The notes under the pieces are model-generated. The model had not been told where the DNA came from. It ran no database searches and saw nothing but the letters and a program-made list of their open reading frames with translations. Source: DSWT01 sp049975385 (lineage in GTDB: Bacteria; Chloroflexota; Anaerolineae; B4-G1; SLSP01). Taken from it: a DNA stretch of 40,246 nt. How positions within the stretch are numbered: position 1 is the first letter of the stretch; every line of letters begins with the position of its first letter. The position numbers were made by a program, and so were the translations under genes. Positions 10,229-17,148 of this stretch are shown here, piece after piece. The stretch is from NCBI GenBank assembly GCA_049975385.1, contig JBNGDO010000030.1, positions 1-40,246 of the forward strand. Direction: 5' to 3'.

Positions 10229-10847
10229 CAGTATCTGTGACGGTAAGAACCGCGGTATCATCCACGTAAGCGCGCAACGTGGTCGTCGTCTCACCGGAGA
10301 CTTCCAGCGTCAGCGTGTACCACGTGTCGCGCGTCAGGCCAGGATCCACCGTGCCTAACGTGTTGGAACTGCCGTCCACGTACTCCCTGATCCGCAACCT
10401 CCCGTCTCCCTGGAATGCGAGGTAGTAGTAGTTCCTCGAGTCTTGCCAACGCGCCATCAGCATGCCCCAACGGCCATCGGCAATGGGGCTTTCGACCTTA
10501 ACCTTGGCCCGGATGGTATAATCGGTCCAGGTTGGATCACCGGCATAGGAACGTCTGGAAGTGGGACTACTGCCGTCGAAGTCCACGCGATAGACATAGT
10601 TCGAGAACATTTCCCACTCACCGGCCTGGACGACCCAGTCATCGGCCACGCCATCATCGAAGTCTTCGGTGAGGAGCACATCGCCAGTTCCGCCTTCCGT
10701 GACGATGACATCATCAAACTGTGCGGTGCCCTCGTACGAACCAAGTGCACACGGACCTGAAAGATAAGGGGAAATGCTGTCAGTGACGGTCAGAACAGCG
10801 ATGTCATCCACGTAAGCGCGCAACGTGGTTGTCGTTTCACCGGATAC
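10229..10847 (-). pseudogene. Pectate-lyase-like protein, middle fragment between nonsense codon and gap
   Basis: Same frame as the N-terminal fragment after the TAA at 10850-10848. It completes the first jelly-roll-like domain (VSGETTTTLRAYVDDIAVLT) and contains a second copy, from TEDFDDGVADDWVVQAGEWE to TRDTWYTLTLEVSGE. The two domains are nearly identical over WTDY.IRAKVKVESPIADG and RWGMLMARWQDSRNYYYLA, at DNA level as well, so this is a recent internal tandem duplication. It can be translated only by readthrough, by an internal start such as the Met at 10823, or if the stop codon is a sequence error. Confidence 0.8.
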
Positions 10848-11351
10848 TTACAGCGTCAGCGTGTACCACGTGTCGCGTGTCAGATCAGGATCTACCGTGC
10901 CTAACGTGTTGGAACTACCGTCCACGTACTCCCTGATCCGCAATCTCCCGTCTCCCTGGAATGCGAGGTAGTAGTAGTTCCTCGAGTCTTGCCAACGCGC
11001 CATCAGCATGCCCCAACGCCCATCAGCAATGGGACTTTCAACCTTAACCTTGGCCCGGATGGCATAGTCGGTCCAGGTTGTAGCTGTGACGGTGTCGTAA
11101 TAAGAGCGCCGAGATGTGGGAGAGTCGCCAGTGTTCCAAATCACACGGTACGTACTGTACTCAGGGATCACTGCCCAGTCGCCGGCTTGCACAATCCAAC
11201 CATCGTCGTTTCCATCCTCAAAATCATCGCTGAGTAGCGTCTCGGGTCCGGTTGGTGCTGCCTCCACCGGTGAGTACAAACTCAACGACAAGATGCTAAA
11301 CAACAGAACAAAGAAGATGAGTGGACAAACGAACATCAACGAGCGTTTCAT
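10848..11351 (-). CDS. Pectate-lyase-like protein, N-terminal fragment with signal peptide
   Basis: 167 residues. A clear signal peptide (MKRSLMFVCPLIFFVLLFSI, cleavage likely after VEA) is followed by most of the first jelly-roll-like domain (LLSDDFEDGNDDGWIVQAGD ...). The start has AGGAGG eight bases upstream. It ends at TAA (10850-10848) directly after TWYTLTL. The second copy of the domain continues TLTLEVSGE with GAA at the matching codon, so one base change (C to A on the plus strand at 10850) creates the stop. With the stop restored and the gap collapsed, the whole gene encodes 1652 residues, secreted. The divergent LacI gene and its operator region suggest substrate-dependent control. 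Confidence 0.85.
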   Translation of the reverse strand: MKRSLMFVCPLIFFVLLFSILSLSLYSPVEAAPTGPETLLSDDFEDGNDDGWIVQAGDWAVIPEYSTYRVIWNTGDSPTSRRSYYDTVTATTWTDYAIRAKVKVESPIADGRWGMLMARWQDSRNYYYLAFQGDGRLRIREYVDGSSNTLGTVDPDLTRDTWYTLTL

Positions 11352-11481
11352 GATATAACCTCCTATCGTAAACTTGAGATTGGTTGCAATTAGTCTGTCT
11401 CTCGAGATTTATCTGAATAGTGATGTCGACGCAGAAGTTGTAGCTAAAGTTACAGTCCTAGCCCATGCCGATGAAAAATAT

Positions 11482-11535
11482 TTAATAGGGGTGTAACGCT
11501 ACCAGTGCGCGAGCAGATTTGGGGAATCTTACCAT
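11482..11535 (-). CDS. Possible leader peptide upstream of the pectate-lyase-like gene
   Basis: ATG plus 16 codons, then TAA: MVRFPKSARALVALHPY. It is preceded by AAGGAGGTGA, a ten-base perfect complement of the 16S rRNA 3' end, two bases before the ATG. It ends 130 bases upstream of the lyase start codon on the same strand. A strong ribosome site on so short an ORF suggests a leader peptide, or the remnant of a deleted gene. The peptide is basic and matches no family I know. Confidence 0.4.
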   Translation of the reverse strand: MVRFPKSARALVALHPY

Positions 11536-11665
11536 CGTCACCTCCTTCCGTGTATAGTGAAAGACACAGAGTACATAGCAGGTTCCAGTACCGGCCAAAA
11601 ACGCTTGCGAAGATGCTAAACAGTAAACCCCGCTCACTCGCAATCTTCTCGAAGACGTAAGCCTC

Positions 11666-11694
11666 TTGACTTTATGTGAAAACCATGCTACTAT
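11666..11694 (+). promoter_or_regulatory. Promoter of the LacI-family gene
   Basis: TTGACT (11666-11671), 17-base spacer, TACTAT (11689-11694): a near-consensus sigma-70 type promoter. Predicted transcription starts near 11701, inside the palindromic operator, so the repressor probably controls its own gene. Confidence 0.75.
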
Positions 11695-11698
11695 GATT

Positions 11699-11728
11699 GT
11701 GAGCGCTCACGTTACCGCTCACGTTAAC
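11699..11728 (+). promoter_or_regulatory. LacI-type operator with repeated half-site
   Basis: Perfect palindrome GTGAGCGCTCAC at 11699-11710, with the central CG typical of LacI-family operators. The right half plus GTTA (CGCTCACGTTA) recurs 11 bases further on at 11716-11726. It overlaps the expected start of transcription of the LacI-family gene and is the most likely binding site of that protein. Confidence 0.7.
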
Positions 11729-11748
11729 TCTATTATAGCAGGTGAATT

Positions 11749-12753
11749 GTGAATAGCAAAAGGGTAACCATCCAGGATGTAGCCGAAGCCGCCGGTGTCT
11801 CTCGACAAACCGTCTCGCGTGCCATCAACGACCGAGGAGAAATCAGCCCGGACACGCGCGCCGAGATTTTGCGAATCGCGGAGGAAATGAACTACCGCCC
11901 TAGTAGCATCGCCCGCGGACTGGCGACACAGCGCACCGGCACGCTAGGATTGGTGGTTCCCGACGTTGCAAACCCATTCTTTGCCGAAGTCGCGCGCGGC
12001 GCGGAGCACGAGGCGTATGCGGCGGGATACAACGTCTTTCTGTGCAACACCGATGAGGACCCAAAACGCGAAACAGCGGTATTGCGTTCATTGGAAGAGA
12101 AACGTGTCGATGGCGTAATGCTATGCAGTTCTCGCCTCGATGACGACGCGCTCCGCACGTCGTTGAGCCGTCACGCCAGTGTGGTACTCGTCAACCGACG
12201 ATTAAATGGCGATGACTTCGGCTGCGTCATCATCGACGACGAAAAGGGCGGACAGGAGATCACCCAGCACTTGCTCAATACAGAACACCGCGCCATCGGG
12301 TTTCTAACCGGACCGCCCGCCTCACGCAGTGGGCAGAAACGCATAGCAGGATACCGCGCAGCAATGGCAGAGGCTGGTGTAGTCTACGAGCCGGATTGGA
12401 TGCGACCTTGTCCTCCCAGCGTCGAAGGCGGCCATAAAGTTGCTGAAGCCCTTCTCAGCGACCATCCAGAAATTACCGCGATCTTTTGTTACAACGACCT
12501 GGTCGCCATCGGCGCGTTGCAGGCCAGCCAGGACCTCGAACTGGCCATCCCCGACGCTCTCGCCATCGTTGGTTTCGACGACATCCCATTAGCCGCGCTG
12601 GTCACACCACCACTGACGACGTGTCACGTTTCTCGTTACGAAATGGGCGTTGAGGCGATGAACATGCTTTTGGAACGGGTCAACGGCTGCACTACAGAAT
12701 GTCAGCAAGTGCTCCTCCAGCCCGAACTCGTTATCCGCGCCAGCGCGCCGTAA
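11749..12753 (+). CDS. LacI-family transcriptional regulator
   Basis: 334 residues, starting at GTG with AGGTG four bases upstream. The N-terminal helix-turn-helix is canonical (VTIQDVAEAAGVSRQTVSRA), followed by the hinge helix (NYRPSSIARGLATQRTGTLG) and a periplasmic-binding-protein-like effector domain with VPDVANPFFAEVARGAEHEA, YNDLVAIGAL and VGFDDIPLA. It presumably binds a sugar or sugar acid released by the enzymes around it. It is divergent from the pectate-lyase-like gene and convergent, 11 bases apart, with the ADP-ribosylglycohydrolase gene. Promoter and operator lie just upstream. Most likely a local repressor of polysaccharide use; the effector is unknown. Confidence 0.95.
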   Translation: MNSKRVTIQDVAEAAGVSRQTVSRAINDRGEISPDTRAEILRIAEEMNYRPSSIARGLATQRTGTLGLVVPDVANPFFAEVARGAEHEAYAAGYNVFLCNTDEDPKRETAVLRSLEEKRVDGVMLCSSRLDDDALRTSLSRHASVVLVNRRLNGDDFGCVIIDDEKGGQEITQHLLNTEHRAIGFLTGPPASRSGQKRIAGYRAAMAEAGVVYEPDWMRPCPPSVEGGHKVAEALLSDHPEITAIFCYNDLVAIGALQASQDLELAIPDALAIVGFDDIPLAALVTPPLTTCHVSRYEMGVEAMNMLLERVNGCTTECQQVLLQPELVIRASAP

Positions 12754-12764
12754 CCCAGATCGCC

Positions 12765-14882
12765 CTACAGGGGTTCTACACGCACCAGGTTGGTTGCGGT
12801 GCGACCTTCCTCACAGATAAGCGCAACGGCGCCGCCCGTCAACGGTTGTGCATCCGTCACCGTAAAGAGTGCCACGCCATCGATCCACGCCCGCACCACC
12901 GCCCCGGTGACTTCCAGGCTCAACGCGTGCGTCTCGCCGAACGTCCAGGGGAAGTCGGCCTCGGCGAGCACTTCGGGGGTATCGAGCATCTTGAGCAGAC
13001 GGGCTTTCGTGGGCACATCGGCGTCATCGCGGCACAACAACAACGCGTAGTAACGCCGCATCCCCTGTACGCGCGCGGCGATCCCGGCGGACTTGACCAG
13101 GTGCGGCGTCACGTCGGCGGTGACGCGATAATCGGTCCACTCGCGCGTTCCCTGCATCAACAAGCCAATGCCCTCGTTCTGGATCAACCGGTACGGCTCG
13201 CCCCAACTCACGCGTTGATCCACGGCATCGACCCACGCGCGCTGCCACATCGTACCGGTGTGACCGGGATACGTGAGTGTGACGTCCGGCGTGCCATCCC
13301 ACGTGAGGTAATCCAGATAAACGACGCCATCGGCGCGTTTCTCGCTGCTGATTTCGATGCCGATTTCAGCAACCGGCGCGCCGCCGGTCTCGGGGATGCG
13401 CCATGTGAATGTGTGCGCACTACCTAGTCCGAACACAGCCTGCGGTCCGGCGATGCGTTCCAGCCGATCCTCGGCCCCGTAAACGCGCAGATACAGCCCA
13501 TACGCGACCGGCATTGCATTGCCGTCACCGGCAGACAGACGCGCGCGCACCGTCTGGCCTGGATAAAGCGTCGGCGATGCCAGCAACCCGTAGCCCGGCA
13601 TACTCGCCGCTTCCGGCGGCGTAAACGTCGCCGTCGCGGCGCGCGCCGGACGCCCTGTGGCGACGCCGTGGTAGCGCAACGCCAGGCTGCGCGCGCCGAG
13701 AGCGCTGTGCCCGGCGACGTTTTCTACCGTGAGCGTGCCCTTCGATTCGATGCTCTCTTCCGGCAGCCAACCCTGCACGGCGCCCGGCAAGTCAAAATGG
13801 AAACGCGCACCACCCTTCGGCGCAAGCGGCGCTTCACCCGCCAGCGCGCGCCCGATGTTGACAATGTGGAACGTCTCCGTCACCGCGTCGGTGATCGCGC
13901 GCCCGCCGTCTGCCGTGGGCAAAAACATCCGGTCGGCGACGGGGCCGCGATAGTCCGGCCCTGCCTCGATCCCCGCCAGCCCATTCTTGATCCCCATCAG
14001 ACAGCCTACGTTGCCGGAATTGCAGTCGGTGTCCCAGCCGCAGGTGTTGACGATCATCAGCGTCTTCTGGAAATCGTCATCGCCCCACAGCAGGCTCAAC
14101 ACAATCAGCCCGTGATTGGGCACCATGTGGCAGTTGCCGCCATACGTGTCGTAGCCATAGCGCTCCGCAAGCAAGCCGAACGCCTCGCGCCAGTCGGGAA
14201 CGCATTCGCGCCACTCGCGCAGGTCGCCGATCATCCGGTAGATGACCGAGTCTTGGGGGATGAAGGTGACGGCCATATCCAGCAACACACTCAGATCCGG
14301 CTCCACGAACGCCAGCGACTCCAACGCAGCGATGACCTGCGCGCCGTAAATGGCCTCGCCGTCGTGGCTGACGCTCGCCGCGCGGCGCGCCAAATCCGCC
14401 GCCAGCGCCGGATCGCCAGGCGCGAGCATCGCCCACCCGTCGATGAAGATTTGCGCGCCGATCTGTTCGGCCACCACCTTGCCGTTGAGCGCCATCGAAC
14501 CGCTGCGCGGCGCGGGAATCCCCTGCTTGAGACGCAGGTAGGCCGTGTGTTCCGTCGAATTGCCCAACCCACCCCACCACAGAATCGTGCGCTCTTCGAT
14601 GAGGTAGTTGAGCCAGGTCTGGCCGATTTGCGCGGGAGTCAGCGCCAGGGTGTTGCCGTAATCGGGCATGGCGCGCAAGAAGGTGAACGTGCCAGTGATG
14701 TCGTCGTCGGTGACGATGAGGGGCACACCGCACTTTTCGTGGACGTAGTAGTTGATCTCGCCCAGTTCCTTCATGATCCGGGCGTAAGGCCAGCCCTCGA
14801 ATGGCCGTCCCAGGTAAACGCCGATAATCTTGCCGAGCACCCCGGCATACACCCGTTCGACGTAATCAACCGGCAGCGCCAT
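12765..14882 (-). CDS. ADP-ribosylglycohydrolase-family protein with C-terminal jelly-roll domain
   Basis: 705 residues from the ATG at 14882, with GAGGAGG upstream. The open frame continues to 15422 only as antisense of the neighbouring gene. The N-terminal half has the ADP-ribosylglycohydrolase metal motifs: TDDD at 58-61 (IVTDDDITGTFTFL) and GWDTDCNSGN around 282-291. The C-terminal part (about 430-705) is beta-rich and ends in a concanavalin-like module (RRYYALLLCRDDADVP, VRAWIDGVALFTVTD) resembling the jelly-roll domains of the lyase at 6238-11351. The family removes ADP-ribose from proteins or small molecules, but many long bacterial members sit in sugar clusters with unknown substrates. 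Its ATG overlaps the TGA of the upstream gene by one base, implying translational coupling. Confidence 0.88.
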   Translation of the reverse strand: MALPVDYVERVYAGVLGKIIGVYLGRPFEGWPYARIMKELGEINYYVHEKCGVPLIVTDDDITGTFTFLRAMPDYGNTLALTPAQIGQTWLNYLIEERTILWWGGLGNSTEHTAYLRLKQGIPAPRSGSMALNGKVVAEQIGAQIFIDGWAMLAPGDPALAADLARRAASVSHDGEAIYGAQVIAALESLAFVEPDLSVLLDMAVTFIPQDSVIYRMIGDLREWRECVPDWREAFGLLAERYGYDTYGGNCHMVPNHGLIVLSLLWGDDDFQKTLMIVNTCGWDTDCNSGNVGCLMGIKNGLAGIEAGPDYRGPVADRMFLPTADGGRAITDAVTETFHIVNIGRALAGEAPLAPKGGARFHFDLPGAVQGWLPEESIESKGTLTVENVAGHSALGARSLALRYHGVATGRPARAATATFTPPEAASMPGYGLLASPTLYPGQTVRARLSAGDGNAMPVAYGLYLRVYGAEDRLERIAGPQAVFGLGSAHTFTWRIPETGGAPVAEIGIEISSEKRADGVVYLDYLTWDGTPDVTLTYPGHTGTMWQRAWVDAVDQRVSWGEPYRLIQNEGIGLLMQGTREWTDYRVTADVTPHLVKSAGIAARVQGMRRYYALLLCRDDADVPTKARLLKMLDTPEVLAEADFPWTFGETHALSLEVTGAVVRAWIDGVALFTVTDAQPLTGGAVALICEEGRTATNLVRVEPL

Positions 14883-16330
14883 CACTTCCTCCTCTTGCGA
14901 TTGCGTGAAGACTGTGTGCGTGACGCACGCCTGCGCGAGGTACGTCTGCTCGACGCGCGCTTGTGCGATGAACGCCGCCCTTTCCGTGACCCGACTTCCG
15001 TCCCAATGTAGATGCCATAGTGCGGCAGGACCTTGCGATGAACCAGCAGCACCGCCATCGCCCCCACGAACGCGAAGCCGAAGATGAGCAACGAACTGCT
15101 CAACTTGTCCATCAAATCCGGGTTGATGAGCATCACCCCCGCCAGGGTCAACATCAACATGCCGCCGATGAGCTTGAGGACGCGCCCGTGTTTCTCTTCC
15201 AGACGGCTGGCCTTGAGCGTGAACACCGCCGCAAGGAAAATGGCCGCCTCGTCGATTTGGTAGATCACCATGTAGAGGAGCAAAAGCAGCACGAAGGTCA
15301 ACGTTCCAACCTGCTGCGCCGTCAGGAGATTTGTCCACAAGACAGGAAAGCCTGCCGTGCACGAAAACTCCACCAGGGAGACCCCCACAGCCATCACGAA
15401 CGTCGCGCTGACCAGACCCCATAGCGAGTCACCGGCCTGCATAATCTTGCGGATGCCCTTGTAGATGCCCGACTTTTTGTCGTCGGCGATGGTGAAGGAA
15501 AGCCCTTCCTTGTACCAGAAATAGTCTTTGATGTTGATCAGCGCGAAGAACAGCGCCAGCAGCGCGATCAACACCTCAATCCATCCCAGGAAGCTCACAA
15601 AGGTCAGGACTGTGAACAATCCGGCAATAAACAGCATATACACAGCGGCGGTCACAGTGATGAAAACCGCGCCAATGATAAACACCTTTTTGCGCGAACC
15701 GGTGTTCAACATCAACGACAGCAGGATCGACAGCACCCACAGCGAGCAGGGATTGAAGCCGTCTACAAAGGCGATCAGGGCCGTGCTGACGAACAAAGAC
15801 TGCGATTCGAGATTAATCGTGCCGATCAGAGGAACATTGATAACGCTTGGAGACGGTTCTATCACCCTTGGATCATCTGTTCCCTTATCCGCTCGGGCTT
15901 CGCGCCCCGGAACAAGGCCTACGCCCAAGTCAGGACAAGCCTCTTCCAGGCAGAGTTTGACGTGCGCCTCGATTTCAGCCCCCATCACGTCGCTATAGCC
16001 TACCCAATAACGATTGCCGACAAAAGTGGTCGGTACGCCGCGTGGTTCAAAGCCTAGCGCGGCTGCCATCTGCTTGAAAAGCTCCTGATTTTCTGGCGAG
16101 TACCACACTTCATACTCGTACAAGGTCACCCGGCGATTGTTGCGCACCAGCTTCTGCAAAAACGGTTTCTCGGCCTCGCAATGGGGACACCCATCTCCCC
16201 AGAAGAAATAAATTGGCACATCCGTTGGCTCTTGCGCGGGGATCGCGGCACGCCCCGGTACAGCCTGCCAGAAGCCAGCGATAAACAACGCCAGCATCAC
16301 AATGATTGTACAAAACTTCTTTCTTTCCAA
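14882..16330 (-). CDS. Thioredoxin/DsbD-like membrane disulfide-relay protein
   Basis: 482 residues, TTG start with GAGGTGG upstream; the signal peptide is intact from there (cleavage near GRAA, residue 29). A thioredoxin-like domain at about 38-125 has the active site CPHC (Cys48, Cys51) and the cis-Pro loop GVPTTF. A CcdA/DsbD-like membrane domain of six or more helices follows, with Cys195 in DGFNPCSLW and Cys324 in VEFSCTAGFPVLW, the pair that would carry electrons across the membrane. The last 35 residues are an Arg/Ser-rich tail that is not part of the family. It probably moves reducing power to extracytoplasmic thiols. It is the first gene of a two-gene unit with the ADP-ribosylglycohydrolase. 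Confidence 0.87.
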   Translation of the reverse strand: MERKKFCTIIVMLALFIAGFWQAVPGRAAIPAQEPTDVPIYFFWGDGCPHCEAEKPFLQKLVRNNRRVTLYEYEVWYSPENQELFKQMAAALGFEPRGVPTTFVGNRYWVGYSDVMGAEIEAHVKLCLEEACPDLGVGLVPGREARADKGTDDPRVIEPSPSVINVPLIGTINLESQSLFVSTALIAFVDGFNPCSLWVLSILLSLMLNTGSRKKVFIIGAVFITVTAAVYMLFIAGLFTVLTFVSFLGWIEVLIALLALFFALINIKDYFWYKEGLSFTIADDKKSGIYKGIRKIMQAGDSLWGLVSATFVMAVGVSLVEFSCTAGFPVLWTNLLTAQQVGTLTFVLLLLLYMVIYQIDEAAIFLAAVFTLKASRLEEKHGRVLKLIGGMLMLTLAGVMLINPDLMDKLSSSLLIFGFAFVGAMAVLLVHRKVLPHYGIYIGTEVGSRKGRRSSHKRASSRRTSRRRASRTQSSRNRKRRK

Positions 16331-16371
16331 TGAACCACCTCTCGCCTTATATTCTCAACATCCAGAATAGA

Positions 16372-16400
16372 AGTGTACCCTAAACCGTGCGCTACGTCAA
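16372..16400 (-). promoter_or_regulatory. Promoter of the thioredoxin/DsbD-like gene
   Basis: Minus strand: TTGACG (16400-16395), 17-base spacer, TACACT (16377-16372). It starts ten bases from the -35 of the divergent TetR promoter, so binding at one could affect the other. Confidence 0.65.
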
Positions 16401-16410
16401 CTTAAATTCC

Positions 16411-16439
16411 TTGACAGCAATGAAAAGCAATGATACAAT
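16411..16439 (+). promoter_or_regulatory. Promoter of the TetR/export operon
   Basis: TTGACA (16411-16416), exactly 17 bases, TACAAT (16434-16439). It is followed directly by the palindromic operator that covers the expected start of transcription. Confidence 0.85.
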
Positions 16440-16441
16440 CT

Positions 16442-16469
16442 CTAATAGACTGACCGGTCAGTCTATTAG
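16442..16469 (+). promoter_or_regulatory. TetR operator, perfect 28-bp palindrome
   Basis: A perfect 28-bp inverted repeat with no spacer, core ACTGACCGGTCAGT, arms extending to CTAATAG / CTATTAG. It begins two bases after the -10 and ends 17 bases before the TetR start codon. TetR-family repressors commonly bind such TGACCGGTCA-type palindromes, so autoregulation of the export operon is expected. Confidence 0.85.
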
Positions 16470-16486
16470 TAAATTAAGGAGAAAAA

Positions 16487-17086
16487 ATGTCACATAACCC
16501 CGATCTAGCTACCGAACGGCGCGCGCAGATCATCGAAGCCGCGCTGGCGTGCTTTACCCGGAAGGGTTACGTCCACACGACGATGGACGACATCGTCGCC
16601 GAGAGCGGGTTGAGCAAAGGCAGCATCTATTGGTACTTCAAGAGCAAAGATGAGATCTTCAAAGCGACGGTGGTGGCTACCGCGGCGAACGTGGTAGGCG
16701 AACAATGGGATCAGTTCCAATCAATCGAAACGGCCACCGCAAAGTTACAAACTGCTGCACAGCTTATGAGCGACTTCTGCCAGGAGATCGCACAGTACTT
16801 CGGCCTGGTCCTCGAATTCTGGTCCCAGAGCGAACGGCGTGACGAGGAAATGCGTTTCTGGGCCGAAATGTTATCCCCCTACCAACAAACGCTTGCCGCC
16901 CTATTCAAAGAAGGCATCCAGACGGGCGAGTTCCGCGAGGTGGATGCCGATGCACTGGCCTGGATAATATTGTCGGCCTACGACGGCCTGGCCGTGTATA
17001 GTATGATGATGCCAGAGATGAACGTCGCCGAGGTCAGCAAAGCGTTCATCGACACCTTGTTAAAAGGATTGCAAGCGGATGAGTGA
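16487..17086 (+). CDS. TetR/AcrR-family repressor
   Basis: 199 residues. The N-terminal helix-turn-helix is typical: IIEAALACFTRKGYVHTTMD, then IVAESGLSKGSIYWYFKSKD at about 38-57. The C-terminal ligand domain is helical and not diagnostic of a ligand. AAGGAG lies eight bases before the ATG. The gene is first in an operon with a membrane-fusion protein, permease and ATPase, and a perfect operator palindrome overlaps its promoter. It very probably represses itself and the exporter, with release by an exported compound. Confidence 0.96.
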   Translation: MSHNPDLATERRAQIIEAALACFTRKGYVHTTMDDIVAESGLSKGSIYWYFKSKDEIFKATVVATAANVVGEQWDQFQSIETATAKLQTAAQLMSDFCQEIAQYFGLVLEFWSQSERRDEEMRFWAEMLSPYQQTLAALFKEGIQTGEFREVDADALAWIILSAYDGLAVYSMMMPEMNVAEVSKAFIDTLLKGLQADE

Positions 17087-17148
17087 GGGGTTATTGGCGG
17101 ACGATTGAAAATGGCGCACGACAAGAGAGTCAAGAGAGGTAATGAACA

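Larger units (their letters stand above)
11352..11748. other. Divergent intergenic region between pectate-lyase-like and LacI genes
   Basis: 397 bases. It holds the LacI-gene promoter and palindromic operator at its right end and a short minus-strand ORF with a perfect ribosome-binding site in the middle. I could not identify a convincing minus-strand -35/-10 pair for the lyase gene. Confidence 0.6.

Noticed and set aside
12699..13427. 242-codon plus-strand ORF overlapping the end of the LacI gene
   Set aside because: Out of frame with LacI and antisense to the ADP-ribosylglycohydrolase, no ribosome site and no domain.
14883..15422. N-terminal extension of the ADP-ribosylglycohydrolase frame
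   Set aside because: It reads antisense-like low-quality sequence over the thioredoxin/DsbD gene. The ATG at 14882 has a strong ribosome site and begins the conserved domain.
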